Origin: an uncultured bacterium
Lineage (GTDB): Bacteria; Bacillota; Clostridia; Oscillospirales; Oscillospiraceae
DNA: 64,000 nucleotides
Assembly: GCA_949840775.1 (NCBI GenBank)
Contig: CATKXO010000001.1
Span: 62,001 to 126,000 of the forward strand
Direction of reading: 5' to 3'
Program-made: the position numbers and the translations under genes
In this document: in pieces, positions 33,806-43,421 of the stretch
Numbering within the stretch: the stretch's first letter is position 1
How the letters are laid out: every line of letters begins with the position of its first letter
The notes under the pieces: model-generated
The model's database searches: none
What the model was told of the DNA's origin: nothing
Seen by the model: the letters and a program-made list of their open reading frames with translations, nothing else

Positions 33806-36103
33806 ATGAGCGAGCTGACCATCCAAAGAAACAGAGACTTTACGCCGCCCACATTTCAGGCGGCGGCTAAAACAGGGAAACAGTCTGAGAGCTCCGCAGT
33901 CCAGAAGCCGGCGGCAGAGAAGCCGGGAACGGTGAATATTTCCGATACGTTGAAGGATCTGATGGCCCGCATCGGCCAGGCGGAGGGCCAGCTGCGGGAG
34001 AGCCGTGGCGTCCTCCAGCTGGGCCAGGCGGTGCTGGATGAGGTGAAGGACAGCCTGGACAAGATCGCGGAGCTGGTGAAGGAGTCGGCGGAGGGCGAGG
34101 AGCCCGACCGTGAGGCCCTCCAGGCGGAGCTGGAGAAGTTGACGGCGAAGATCGACCGGATGCTCAGCGGCGTGTCAGCGGGGGACAGGCCCCTGTTCCT
34201 GGAGGGCGGGGCGGAGCTGATTGAGGGCATCCTCTCTGGAGAGATCGATCTGGATGAGGTGCTGGACGCGGTGCGTCAGCTGCTGGAAAAGCTGGCGGAG
34301 GGAATGTCGCCCGAACAGCTTTTGGAGACGCTGAACGCCGGTTCCCCCCTGTTGGCCATGCTGGCCGGGATGGAGGGAATGAACCTGGAGCTGCTGATGG
34401 GCCTGCTGACTACCCTCCAGGGCGGTCAGGGGGCCGCTCAGGGAGCGGCCCAGGGGGCGGAGCAGCAGGGCGGAGCGGCTCAGACAGCCGGAGCTGCCGG
34501 GGCGGAGCAGGCTGCTGCCCAGTCCGCCCCGCAGACCTTGCAGTTCGGAGCGGTGCAGGTTACGGGCCAGGACCTGTCCGGTGTGTCCTTTGACGAGGCA
34601 ACTGGTGAGGTGACTGTCTCCGGGACGGCGGACGTGACCGTCCGGGGGACGGGTCAGGGGGAGCAGCCGGCCATCCGCCTGGCCGGGTCCGGTCAGGTGA
34701 CGCTTCAGGATGTGAAGGCGCCGGTCCTTACAGTGGACGCCCCAGAGGTACGGGCCGTCAGCGAGGGCGAGAACCGTCTGGGGGAGATATGGATGGGCCA
34801 GGGCACATCCCTCACCCTGGAAGGGGGCGGGCTGGTGCGGCTGGAGGCCCTCCACGGCGACGCCTCCAACCTCGTGCGGCTGACCGGGGGCGCCCTGGTG
34901 GTGGCCGAGGAGGCGGGACGCCCCTCCAGGGAGCTGACGGTGCCTGTTGTGGTGGAGGGAGCGGCCCTGCTTGCGGTCCAGGCGGCCAGCGTGCGGGATG
35001 CCGGGGGGAAGGCTTTGGAGCCCTTTGATTTGATGCTGAAGGCTCTGATGCCAAACCTGGCCTCTCTGACCTCTTTGGAGGTGGACGGAAAGCAGGTTAA
35101 GCATTTCCTGCAAAACGGTGAGCTGGCCCGGCTGTGGATGGACAAGGGGGACCCCAGCCACGGGTTTACCATCCACACCCTCTTCCTCCAGGGAAAAGAC
35201 GAGGCGGGACAGCTTCGAAAGCGGTACGCCTACCTGCGCTGGAACCAGCAGGAGGAGCAGTTCCAGGAGATCGACATGTATCCCAATCCCTTTACCGTCA
35301 CCGGCGGTGAAGCGGGGGAGGACTGGGTCTATGAGGAGGAGTCCCAGACCCTGCGCATCCTGACATCCCAAGTGACCGCCATCTCGGGGGGGATGGGTGT
35401 GGACGCCATGCAGGAGCCCTTCAGCGGCCGGGTGGTGCTGGCGGACCACATTGCCCTGATTGAGCTGACGCTGGAGGGGGTGGAATGCCGCGTGAAGGCG
35501 GGCAAGGCCTTCGACCTGGGCCGGGATAACGAGGTGTTTTTGACTCTGGCCAGCGGAAGCAGGAATGTCTTTGAGAGCGGCGACGGCTGCTGGGGCATCT
35601 CTATGGGGGAGGACAGCCATGTGAACATTGGCTATGCCGCGGGCCCCATTGGGATTCTTGCCGCCACCATTGGCACTGATACCACGCCTGAGCCGGAACC
35701 CGAACCCGAACCTGAGGAGGGCATCCCCCTGCGGATGGGCGGGGGGACAGTGACCCTGCCGCAGTTCCGATTGTCCTCCAAGATATTGCGGCTGGACATG
35801 CTGCGGGTATCCAGCCGGGAGTATGCCCAGGCGGCCATGACCATTGTGGATGCGGACCGGCGCTGGGTGTCACAGATCCAGTCGGTGTACCGCGCACTGT
35901 ACAGCCAGCTGGACCGGAGCGCCGGGGGATGTTCCGGCGGACGGCAGGCGACGGCTCCTGAGGCGGCTGCCGTGGTGCGGGACGTGATATCGGCGGGTAC
36001 CCTGATGGAGGATGTGAAGCGGACCATCCATCTCCAGCCGGAGCTTGCCTCTTATCTCCACAGCCGCCGGGGACAGGCGGAGCTGCACCGGCTTCTGAAA
36101 TGA
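33806..36103 (+). CDS. Unknown protein with flagellin-like helical N-region
   Basis: 765 residues, ATG after GGGGAGGAGG. No signal peptide or membrane span. Residues about 45-115 are heptad-rich (LGQAVLDEVKDSLDKIAELV, then REALQAELEKLTAKIDRML) and recall the conserved N-terminal helix of flagellins (LQRVxELxxQAANG...LQxEIxxLxxEIDRI). An Ala/Gln/Gly-rich linker (about 210-242) leads to a beta-rich middle (SGTADVTVRGTG, RLAGSGQVTLQDV) like a right-handed beta-helix. A (EP)4 linker near 628-640 precedes a helical tail (YAQAAMTIVDADRRWVSQIQ). No flagellar genes lie nearby. The function is unknown; a self-assembling or secreted filament-type protein is possible. Confidence 0.7.
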   Translation: MSELTIQRNRDFTPPTFQAAAKTGKQSESSAVQKPAAEKPGTVNISDTLKDLMARIGQAEGQLRESRGVLQLGQAVLDEVKDSLDKIAELVKESAEGEEPDREALQAELEKLTAKIDRMLSGVSAGDRPLFLEGGAELIEGILSGEIDLDEVLDAVRQLLEKLAEGMSPEQLLETLNAGSPLLAMLAGMEGMNLELLMGLLTTLQGGQGAAQGAAQGAEQQGGAAQTAGAAGAEQAAAQSAPQTLQFGAVQVTGQDLSGVSFDEATGEVTVSGTADVTVRGTGQGEQPAIRLAGSGQVTLQDVKAPVLTVDAPEVRAVSEGENRLGEIWMGQGTSLTLEGGGLVRLEALHGDASNLVRLTGGALVVAEEAGRPSRELTVPVVVEGAALLAVQAASVRDAGGKALEPFDLMLKALMPNLASLTSLEVDGKQVKHFLQNGELARLWMDKGDPSHGFTIHTLFLQGKDEAGQLRKRYAYLRWNQQEEQFQEIDMYPNPFTVTGGEAGEDWVYEEESQTLRILTSQVTAISGGMGVDAMQEPFSGRVVLADHIALIELTLEGVECRVKAGKAFDLGRDNEVFLTLASGSRNVFESGDGCWGISMGEDSHVNIGYAAGPIGILAATIGTDTTPEPEPEPEPEEGIPLRMGGGTVTLPQFRLSSKILRLDMLRVSSREYAQAAMTIVDADRRWVSQIQSVYRALYSQLDRSAGGCSGGRQATAPEAAAVVRDVISAGTLMEDVKRTIHLQPELASYLHSRRGQAELHRLLK

Positions 36104-36140
36104 ACAAACCCGGCGGCCCTGAGGCCGCCGGGTTCGTTTA
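36104..36140. terminator. Bidirectional terminator
   Basis: AAACCCGGCGGCC-ctga-GGCCGCCGGGTTCGTTT between two convergent genes; A/T tracts on both sides let it serve both strands. Confidence 0.8.
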
Positions 36141-36145
36141 TCCAC

Positions 36146-37381
36146 TTAAAACAGCACTTCCCGCACAGCAGGGGTGCTCTGGACAAGGAGCTTTCCGTTC
36201 TTATAGGAGCGGAGCACCTCGCTCTTCCGGTTCAGGGCGTTATAAAAGTTGTCCGCGTCCAGGATGATAAAGCTGGCGGGATTGCCCGCCTTGATGCCGT
36301 AGCTGTCTCCCAGGTGGAGGGTCTTGGCGGCGTTGGTGGACACCAGCTTGTAGGAGTCCATAATCTCCTGGTAGCCCATCATCTGGCACACGTGGAGGCC
36401 CATAAAGACCACGTCCCGCATGTTACCGGTGCCCAGGGGATACCAGGGGTCAAAAATGTCGTCGTGGCCAAAGGAGACGTTGCACCCGGCTGCCAGCAGC
36501 TCCTTGACCCGGGTGATGCCCCGGCGCTTGGGGTAGGTGTCCATCCGGCCCTGGAGATGGGTGTTCACCAGGGGGTTGGATACAAAGTTGATCTCCGACA
36601 TGGAGAGCAGCCGCATGAGTTTGGTGACATAGGCGTTGTTGTAGGAGTGCATGGCGGTGGTGTGGCTGGCGGTGACCCGGTCCTTCAGGCCGGACTCATA
36701 GGCCCGGGCGGCCAATACCTCCAGCCCCCGGCTCTGTTCGTCGTCAATCTCGTCGCAGTGGACATCCACCAGCTTGTCGTACTTCCCGGCCAGGGCCACG
36801 CAGAAGTTTACCGAGTCCACGGCGTACTCACGGGTGAACTCAAAGTGGGGGATGGCGCCTACGGCGTCCGCCCCCATCTTCACCGCGTCCTCCATGAGCT
36901 GGCGGCCATTGGGGAAGGAATCGATGCCTTCCTGGGGAAAGGCTACTATCTGGATGTCCACGGTGTCTCGCAGCTCCTCCCGCAGCTCCAGCATGGCCTC
37001 CATGGCGGTGAGGGTGGGGTCGGTGACATCCACATGGGTGCGGACAAACTGGACCCCGTTCTGGGCCTGCATCCGCACCGCCCGGCGGACCCGGTCCTTC
37101 ACATCCTGCTTGGTGAGTGTCTTTTTCCGCTGAGCCCAGCACTGGATGCCCTCAAAGAGGGTACCCGATTGGTTCCACACCGGCTCGCCGGCGGTGAGGC
37201 AGGTGTCCAGGTGAACGTGAGATTCGATGAAGGGGGGCAGGGCCAGTTTGCCGGTGCAGTCCACCACCTCCTCGCCGGGCCGGGGGGCCAGGGAGGGGGC
37301 GATCTCCTCAAACTTGCCGCCGGTGACGCGGATGTCGGAGGTCTCTGCCGCGTTTTCAATGTATACGCCTTTGATGAGCAT
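36146..37381 (-). CDS. codA: CodA, cytosine deaminase
   Basis: Hydrolyses cytosine to uracil and ammonia for pyrimidine salvage. It has 411 residues and is an amidohydrolase-fold metal enzyme, close throughout to Escherichia coli CodA. Metal ligands: His55 and His57 in ESHVHLD, His208 in [13 protein letters not shown] (with Glu211), His240 in SHTTAMHSY, and Asp307 in [15 protein letters not shown]. It lies 95 bp downstream of codB and is probably co-transcribed; a palindromic repeat fills that gap. Confidence 0.96.
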   Translation of the reverse strand: MLIKGVYIENAAETSDIRVTGGKFEEIAPSLAPRPGEEVVDCTGKLALPPFIESHVHLDTCLTAGEPVWNQSGTLFEGIQCWAQRKKTLTKQDVKDRVRRAVRMQAQNGVQFVRTHVDVTDPTLTAMEAMLELREELRDTVDIQIVAFPQEGIDSFPNGRQLMEDAVKMGADAVGAIPHFEFTREYAVDSVNFCVALAGKYDKLVDVHCDEIDDEQSRGLEVLAARAYESGLKDRVTASHTTAMHSYNNAYVTKLMRLLSMSEINFVSNPLVNTHLQGRMDTYPKRRGITRVKELLAAGCNVSFGHDDIFDPWYPLGTGNMRDVVFMGLHVCQMMGYQEIMDSYKLVSTNAAKTLHLGDSYGIKAGNPASFIILDADNFYNALNRKSEVLRSYKNGKLLVQSTPAVREVLF

Positions 37382-37407
37382 AATGTCACTCCTTGTTTTA
37401 TTTCAGG

Positions 37408-37471
37408 CGGGCCGCCGAGGGCGGCGGCCCCTACCGGTGTGGGTGTAGGGGGCGCCGCCCTCGGCGCCCTG
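37408..37471. repeat. Paired GC palindromes between codB and codA
   Basis: gcgggccgccgagggcggcggcccctac, then gtagggggcgccgccctcggcgccc. Each is a hairpin, and they meet head to head at CTAC...GTAG. In mRNA this could set codB/codA expression ratios; the same family occurs at 10198, 32489, 39709, 48193 and 63325. Confidence 0.8.
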
Positions 37472-37476
37472 CTGCG

Positions 37477-38718
37477 TTATCTCTTGGAATACACCAGCTT
37501 GTCCGCCAGCAGATAGCAGAGGCAGGCGGCGAACATGGCGTTGATGGAGGCGATTCCCACGGGGACAAAGTTGCCCACCAGGGCGCCCGCCACCACCCCG
37601 GCGATGGAGCCCCAGTGGATGGTGAGGATGGGGGCGCGCCCGGCCCGGTAGTCCTCCCGGTGGAGGAAGTAGTCCAGCATGACGATGATGCCCACCGGGG
37701 GCAGGGTGGCGTTGAGGAAGTTGAGCCAGCCCACAAAGTTGTTGTACAGCCAGATGGCCGCCGCCGTACCCACCACACCGGACACCAGGGTCATGGGCTT
37801 CTGCCGCAGGCCGGTGATGTTGGTCAGGCCCAGCCCGCCGGTGTACAGGGCGTTGTTGTTGGTGGTCCAGATGTTGGCCCCCAGTACGATGAGGGCGGGG
37901 ATGGCCAGCCCCTGGGCGATCATGACGTAGAAAATGTCGTCCTTGCCGGTGAAGGCGCCCCCCACTGCGCCGAAGGCGAACATGAGGGAGTTGCCCAGGA
38001 AAAAGGCGATGACCGTGGTGGACACGGCAACCGCGTTGTTTTTGGCAAAGCGGACGAAGTTGGGGGTGGCGGTGCCGCCGCTGACGAAGGAGCCGATGAC
38101 CAGCCCCACCCCGGCCAGCACCGACAGGCTGCCCGAGGACTTGGCAAAGATGGCGGTGAGCCCGCCGCCCTCGATGGCGGACAGGGCCATGGAGTAAATG
38201 CCCAGAGCGGCGATGAGGGGGACGGAGACGGCGCTGACGATGGTGAGGGCCTTGATGCCGAAGTAGGCGGAGGCCGTCATGCACAGCCCGGCGGCGGCCA
38301 CCAGAATGACAGGGCTGATCCCCAGCAGCTCCGCCGCGGGGATGGCGAACATGGCCACGCCCACGCCGAACCAGCCGATCTGGGTAAAGGCGATGAGCAC
38401 TGAGGCCAGCTTGGAGCCCTGGGTGCCGAAGGAGTGCTGGGCCAGCAGGTCCAGGGTCAGGCCGGTGTCGCAGCCGATGTAGGCCAGGCCGCCGGTGTAG
38501 GCCCCCAGGATGATGCCGCCGATAACCACAGCCCAGATAAAGCCGCTGAGCTCCAGACCGTTGCCCAGCTTGGCCCCCACGCTCATGCTGGCGGAGAAGA
38601 AGGTGAAGCCCATCATCACCACAAACATGCTCCAAAAGCCCTTGCGGGCCTCGGCGGGGACTGCTTCCAGGGAATAGTCGTCGTCCGTGCCCCGGCGCGG
38701 ACTGGTGTTCTGTGCCAT
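37477..38718 (-). CDS. codB: CodB, cytosine permease
   Basis: Nucleobase:cation symporter-1 family, about 12 spans, 413 residues. It brings cytosine in for CodA. N-terminal DDYSLEAVPAEARKGFWSMF, followed by MGFTFFSASMSVGAKLGNGL, is typical of CodB; TATPNFVRFAKN and WTTNNNALYTGGLGLTNI match substrate- and ion-binding segments. The operon order is codB-codA, as in enterobacteria. Confidence 0.95.
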   Translation of the reverse strand: MAQNTSPRRGTDDDYSLEAVPAEARKGFWSMFVVMMGFTFFSASMSVGAKLGNGLELSGFIWAVVIGGIILGAYTGGLAYIGCDTGLTLDLLAQHSFGTQGSKLASVLIAFTQIGWFGVGVAMFAIPAAELLGISPVILVAAAGLCMTASAYFGIKALTIVSAVSVPLIAALGIYSMALSAIEGGGLTAIFAKSSGSLSVLAGVGLVIGSFVSGGTATPNFVRFAKNNAVAVSTTVIAFFLGNSLMFAFGAVGGAFTGKDDIFYVMIAQGLAIPALIVLGANIWTTNNNALYTGGLGLTNITGLRQKPMTLVSGVVGTAAAIWLYNNFVGWLNFLNATLPPVGIIVMLDYFLHREDYRAGRAPILTIHWGSIAGVVAGALVGNFVPVGIASINAMFAACLCYLLADKLVYSKR

Positions 38719-38816
38719 GAAAAACGCCTCCTCTTTCTCTGTTTTGCAGATAATCCCTGTGATTCCCGCCCCGGCAGGGGGCGGGAATCGGAAAAAGGAT
38801 TGGGACTGCCGGAAAA

Positions 38817-38845
38817 ATTATACTACAAGACAGGGCCGTTTACAA
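38817..38845 (-). promoter_or_regulatory. Promoter of codBA
   Basis: Minus strand TTGTAA, 17 bp, TATAAT. The leader holds a GATTCCCGCCCC/GGGGCGGGAATC stem (38761-38789). No purine or PyrR-type attenuator pattern is recognised. Confidence 0.7.
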
Positions 38846-38864
38846 GCAAAAAGAGACCGCCGCC

Positions 38865-39578
38865 TCAGAAAAAGGAGAAGGCGACGGCAAGAACCAGGGC
38901 GGGCAGCAGGTTGGCCACCCGGATTTTTTTCTCCCAAACCAGGTTTATTCCCACGCAGAAGATGAGCATGGAGCCGGTCAGAGAGAGGCTGGCCTGGGCG
39001 GCAGGGGTCATCAGGGGCTGCATCAGCCGGGCCAGGAGGGTGACGCCTCCCTGAAAGACGGCCACGGGGATGGCGGAGAAGATGCAGCCCTTGCCCATGG
39101 AGGAGGTCATGACCATGACGATGATAAAGTCCAGAGTGGCCTTGGTGAACAGAATGGAATGGTCGGTCCGGATGCCGTCTTCGATGGCCCCCACCACAGC
39201 CATGGCCCCGATGCAGACGGTGAGGGAGGTAGTGACAAAGGCGTTGACAAACTGCTTGTCTTTGGCGCTGCCGGTTTTGATCTTGAGCCACTGGCCGAAA
39301 CCCTCGATGCGGTCTTCAAAGTTCAGCAGCTCGCCAATGAGGGCCCCTATGGTAATGCACAGGATAATCCACACGGTATCACGGCCCGCCAGGGCGGACC
39401 CTTCCACCGAGAGCATCCCCTGCAGGGCGCCGCTGATGCCGATGAACAGTGTGCACAGGCCGCAGGAGCGGCAGAGGGTGTCCTGTGCCCGCTCCGGAAG
39501 AAAGCGGCCGAACAGCAGCCCGCACAGGCCGCCCAAAAGAATGGCGGCGGTGTTGACGGTGGTCCCAAGTCCAACCAT
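38865..39578 (-). CDS. DUF554 family membrane protein
   Basis: 237 residues and about 7 spans. VGLGTTVNTAAILLGGLCG and TVCIGAMAVVGAIEDG are hallmarks of the DUF554 (YqgA/YdfK-like) family. The family has no firmly assigned function; a transporter role is often suggested. Its end lies about 20 bp from the codB -35 on the same strand without a clear terminator, so some read-through into codBA is possible. Confidence 0.9.
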   Translation of the reverse strand: MVGLGTTVNTAAILLGGLCGLLFGRFLPERAQDTLCRSCGLCTLFIGISGALQGMLSVEGSALAGRDTVWIILCITIGALIGELLNFEDRIEGFGQWLKIKTGSAKDKQFVNAFVTTSLTVCIGAMAVVGAIEDGIRTDHSILFTKATLDFIIVMVMTSSMGKGCIFSAIPVAVFQGGVTLLARLMQPLMTPAAQASLSLTGSMLIFCVGINLVWEKKIRVANLLPALVLAVAFSFF

Positions 39579-39670
39579 AGCGATGCCTCCTGAATGCTCC
39601 CACGGGAGCTATGAGAATCAATGGCTATTGTAGTCTGGTTTTTCCGGGCTGTCAATACAGCGGAACGAAC

Positions 39671-39812
39671 GGGGAGTGTCCTAACGCGCGTTTTATTCGG
39701 AGATTAGCCGTAGGGGCCGCCCCCCTGGGCGGCCCCCAGCGGAGGCGTTGCATTTTGGCGGGCCGCCGAGGGCGGCGGCCCCTACATTAAAATCTGCGAA
39801 AAGGACACTCCC
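39671..39812. mobile_element. MITE-like element with 8-bp target duplication
   Basis: The 142-bp element starts GGGGAGTGTCC and ends GGACACTCCC, and is flanked on both sides by the direct repeat GAACGAAC (39663-39670 and 39813-39820). Inside, GTAGGGGCCGCC and GGCGGCCCCTAC stems fill most of the length; there is no gene. Terminal GGGAGTGTCC plus an 8-bp duplication suggests mobilisation by an IS256/Mutator-type transposase (inference). Confidence 0.8.
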
Positions 39813-39851
39813 GAACGAACTGCGGCGCCTGTTTTTTCGGCCGATTGAAGG

Positions 39852-39880
39852 TTGACAGGAGACTGTTGGAGGGGTAAAAT
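39852..39880 (+). promoter_or_regulatory. Promoter of the hybrid kinase gene
   Basis: TTGACA, 17 bp, TAAAAT, starting 31 bp after the MITE target duplication. Confidence 0.82.
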
Positions 39881-39916
39881 AAAATCAGTAAGTTGCTGCG
39901 CTGGAGGGAACGAGCT

Positions 39917-42900
39917 ATGTACCGCTGTCATATGGAGTTCTATCTCATTAACTGTCCGCCTGAGGTATTGGAGACCATCCAGGAGCTGCCCCCGCTGGAG
40001 TCGTTCAACCACTCGTTTCTGGACAGCAGCGCCCCCAGGGCAGAGCTGCTGGCCCGGGCCGATGTGATTATGGCGGTCCCCTTGGGCGGCAGTGAGGCCA
40101 TACAGGCCCTGACGGAGGGGAAAAAGGAGTCTGCCCGGCTGATTCTTCTGGCGGACAAGGCGCAGATTGAGACCATGGGGGCGGGTATGTCTCTGGCCGA
40201 CGAGCTGTGGACGCTGCCCATGACCAGGGGGGAGCTGGCCTTTCAGTTTGCCCGCTGGCAGGAGAAGCAGAAGCTGCGCATGGACCTGTGGCAGACCAGC
40301 CAGTATCTGGAGGCCACCATCAACAGCACCCCCAGTCTGGTGTGGTACAAGGACAAGGACGGCATCCACGAAAAGGTGAACGACGCTTTCTGCGCCACGG
40401 TGAACAAGACCAAGGAGCAGGTGCAGGGCCAGGGCCACGCCTACATCTGGGACGTGGAACAGGATGACCCGGCCTGCATTGAGTCGGAGCGGATCGTTAT
40501 GGAGTCCCAGGAGACCCGCATGTCGGAGGAGGTCATCCAGACCGGCGAGGGTATGCGGCTGCTGACCACCTACAAATCCCCCCTGTACGACTGCGACGGC
40601 AGTGTGATGGGTACGGTGGGTGTTGCCATCGACGTGACCAAGGAGCGGGCCTATGAGCAGGAGATTTTGAAGAAAAACCGGGAGCTGGAGAATCTGTTTA
40701 CCACCATGGACTGCGGCGTGATGTGCCACACCCTGGACGGTTCCCGGATTATCAGCATCAACCGGGCCGCCCTGCGGATTCTGGGCTATGAATCTAAGGA
40801 GGCGCTGCTGGCCGGCGGCTTTCATATGATTGCCTCTTCAGTGGTGGACGAGGACCAGCAGCGCCTGCGGGACTGCATCAAAACGCTGACCAGGGTGGGG
40901 GACAACGTCAATATTGAGTACCGGGTCCGCCACACCAACGGAGATGTCCTGCACGTGATGGGCAACGTAAAGCTGATGGAGGAGGACGGGGAGCTGTTTT
41001 ACCAGCGGTTCCTGCTGGACTACACCACCCAGAAGCTGCGGGAGGAAGAGGAACGGATCAAGGAGGAGCGCCGCCAGGCGGAGCTGGTCCAGGCGCTGAC
41101 CATCGACTACAATCTGGTGTGCGTCTTTGACCTGGACACCGGCTTTGGCCGGGCCCTGCGGACCCACGAGTGCAGGCTGAACGTGCTGGACGAGGTCTTT
41201 TCCGGGGACCTGGTCCTCAAGGACTGCATGGAGCGGTACATACAGCGGTGCGTCTATCCGGAGGACGGGGACCTGGTGCGGCAGATCTGCACCAAGGAGC
41301 GGCTGCGCATTGAGCTGGGGGCCAAGAGCCAGTTCTATGCCAACTACCGCACCATGTGCTGCGGGCAGCTGCGGTATTTCCAGATGAAGGCGGTGCGCAC
41401 CGGCGACTGGGAGAACACCCGGGCGGTGGTGCTGGGCTTCCGCAGTGTGGACGAGGAGACCCGGCAGGAGATGGAGCGGATGGAGGTGCTGAAGGACGCC
41501 CTGGACCAGGCCAACCACGCCAACAAGGCCAAGAGTGTCTTCCTGTCCAACATGTCCCACGACATCCGCACCCCCATGAATGCCATCATCGGCTTTACCG
41601 CACTGGCTACCACCCATATCGACCAGCGGGACCAGGTGGAGGGCTATCTGAAAAAGATCATGACATCGGGCAACCACCTGCTCGGACTGATTAACGATGT
41701 GCTGGACATGAGCCGCATTGAGAGCGGCAAGATGTCCCTGGAGGAAAAGCCCTGCTCCATGCCCGACATCCTCCACGGCCTGCGGAGCATCGTCCAGGCG
41801 GATGTCCACGCCAAGCAGCTGGAGCTGTACATGGACGCGGTGGACGTGGTGAACGAGGAGATTTACTGCGACCGGCTGCGGCTGAACCAGATTCTGCTCA
41901 ACCTGCTGAGCAACTCGGTGAAGTACACCCCGGCGGGGGGCGTGGTGAGCGTAAAGGTGACGGAGAAGGCCGGCGCCCCGGCGGGCCATGCCACCTATGA
42001 GTTCTGCATCAAAGACACCGGCATCGGCATGAGCGAGGAGTTTGTGGAGCGAATCTTCGAGCCCTTTGAGCGGGAGCGCAACTCCACCACCAGCGGCATC
42101 CAGGGCACCGGACTGGGCATGGCCATCACAAAGAACATTGTGGACATGATGAACGGGACCATCACAGTGAAGAGCAAGCAGGGCGTGGGGACCGAGTTTA
42201 TCGTGGTGATTACCTTCCGCCTGTGCACCGAGGAGAAGGAGCCCCAGACCATCCCGGAGCTGAAGGGCTGCCGGGCCCTGGTGGTGGACGACGACTTCAA
42301 CACCTGTGACAGCGTGTCCTGCATGCTCCAGCAGATCGGGATGCGGGCGGAGTGGACCCTGTCCGGCAAGGAGGCGGTGCTGCGCACCCGCCAGGCAGTC
42401 ATGCGCAATGACAACTACAGCGTGTACATCATCGACTGGCTGCTGCCCGACATGAACGGCGTTGAGGTGGCCCGGCGCATTCGCAAGGAAATCGGCGAGC
42501 AGGTGCCCATTATCGTCCTGACCGCCTATGACTGGTCGGAGATTGAGGATGAGGCCCGGGAGGCGGGAATCAGCGCTTTCTGTTCCAAGCCCCTGTTCCT
42601 GTCTGAGCTGCGCAGCTGCCTGATTTCCGTGGTGGGCTCGGAGCAGAGCGAAAAGGGAGAGCTCAGTGTTCAGGGGCCGGCAAAGACCGGGCGCATCCTC
42701 CTGGTGGAGGACAATGAGCTGAACCAGGAGATTGCAACCGCTATCCTGAGCGAGGCGGGCTTCTTCGTGGAGACGGCGGAGAACGGCCAGGAGGCCTTTG
42801 AGAAGGTATCCCAGTCTAAGCCGGGCTGGTATCAGCTGGTGCTGATGGACGTGCAGATGCCCGTGATGAACGGCTACGAGGCCACAAGGTGCATCCGCCA

Positions 42901-43063
42901 GCTGGAGAACCAGCAGCTGGCCAATATCCCCATTTTGGCCATGACGGCCAACGCCTTTGAGGAGGATAAGCAGGAGGCCCTGCGCTCCGGGATGAACGGG
43001 CACATCTCCAAGCCCATCAACATCAGCAAACTGCTGGAGACACTGAACGCCATGCTGAGCTGA
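39917..43063 (+). CDS. Hybrid sensor histidine kinase, PAS-HisKA-HATPase-REC-REC
   Basis: 1,048 residues from ATG 39917 (GGAGGG 8 nt upstream). The N-terminal 120 residues look like a degenerate receiver. Then come PAS domains at about 135-250 and 260-380, a third PAS-like region at about 390-515, HisKA with His548 in SNMSHDIRTPMNAIIGF, HATPase_c with NLLSNSVKYTP and DTGIGM, and two receivers with phospho-acceptors Asp840 (IIDWLLPDMNG) and Asp978 (VLMDVQMPVMNG). No membrane span, so it senses a cytoplasmic cue. No HPt domain or output regulator is adjacent. Monocistronic between a promoter and a terminator. Confidence 0.93.
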   Translation: MYRCHMEFYLINCPPEVLETIQELPPLESFNHSFLDSSAPRAELLARADVIMAVPLGGSEAIQALTEGKKESARLILLADKAQIETMGAGMSLADELWTLPMTRGELAFQFARWQEKQKLRMDLWQTSQYLEATINSTPSLVWYKDKDGIHEKVNDAFCATVNKTKEQVQGQGHAYIWDVEQDDPACIESERIVMESQETRMSEEVIQTGEGMRLLTTYKSPLYDCDGSVMGTVGVAIDVTKERAYEQEILKKNRELENLFTTMDCGVMCHTLDGSRIISINRAALRILGYESKEALLAGGFHMIASSVVDEDQQRLRDCIKTLTRVGDNVNIEYRVRHTNGDVLHVMGNVKLMEEDGELFYQRFLLDYTTQKLREEEERIKEERRQAELVQALTIDYNLVCVFDLDTGFGRALRTHECRLNVLDEVFSGDLVLKDCMERYIQRCVYPEDGDLVRQICTKERLRIELGAKSQFYANYRTMCCGQLRYFQMKAVRTGDWENTRAVVLGFRSVDEETRQEMERMEVLKDALDQANHANKAKSVFLSNMSHDIRTPMNAIIGFTALATTHIDQRDQVEGYLKKIMTSGNHLLGLINDVLDMSRIESGKMSLEEKPCSMPDILHGLRSIVQADVHAKQLELYMDAVDVVNEEIYCDRLRLNQILLNLLSNSVKYTPAGGVVSVKVTEKAGAPAGHATYEFCIKDTGIGMSEEFVERIFEPFERERNSTTSGIQGTGLGMAITKNIVDMMNGTITVKSKQGVGTEFIVVITFRLCTEEKEPQTIPELKGCRALVVDDDFNTCDSVSCMLQQIGMRAEWTLSGKEAVLRTRQAVMRNDNYSVYIIDWLLPDMNGVEVARRIRKEIGEQVPIIVLTAYDWSEIEDEAREAGISAFCSKPLFLSELRSCLISVVGSEQSEKGELSVQGPAKTGRILLVEDNELNQEIATAILSEAGFFVETAENGQEAFEKVSQSKPGWYQLVLMDVQMPVMNGYEATRCIRQLENQQLANIPILAMTANAFEEDKQEALRSGMNGHISKPINISKLLETLNAMLS

Positions 43064-43075
43064 ATATACGCAACA

Positions 43076-43100
43076 GGCCCCCGGCGCGAGCCGGGGGCCT
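43076..43100 (+). terminator. Terminator between the kinase gene and the small gene
   Basis: AGGCCCCCGGC-gcga-GCCGGGGGCCT with a GAGC-type cap on one strand. The T-tract is weak on both sides (ctgtgt, gttgcg). Confidence 0.65.
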
Positions 43101-43105
43101 CTGTG

Positions 43106-43309
43106 TCAGATTGCCTTTAGGCAGGCGTCCATGTGCTTTCTAAGCTCCCGGTCAGCCTGGAGCAGATAGTCGCAAATGGCTCCAAAACCGTCTGCATAGG
43201 GGGTGAGCGTCCGGTCTAAGCCCATTGTCATCGCCTCCACGGCGCTGATCCCTTTGGACACCTGATAGACCGCCGTGTCCAAATCAAGTAATTCTTCGCG
43301 TAAGCTCAT
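43106..43309 (-). CDS. Small helical protein, unknown
   Basis: 67 residues starting MSLREELLDLDTAVYQVSKG, with AAGGAGG 6 nt before the ATG; longer upstream in-frame starts have no proper spacing. All-helical, acidic and basic patches, no membrane span. It lies 112 bp downstream of the small gene at 43422 on the same strand, with a stem (AGAGTG.../...CACTCT) between. The layout recalls a small paired unit, but I recognise no toxin or antitoxin fold. Confidence 0.65.
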   Translation of the reverse strand: MSLREELLDLDTAVYQVSKGISAVEAMTMGLDRTLTPYADGFGAICDYLLQADRELRKHMDACLKAI

Positions 43310-43421
43310 AAGTACCTCCTTGATTTTTACCCGGCGTTGTGGCATAATCAGATTTGCCATTCCTCCGGGCTTGGTAAATAGAGTGTTGGTGGGGCTTGCT
43401 AGGGCCGCCAGCACTCTATTT

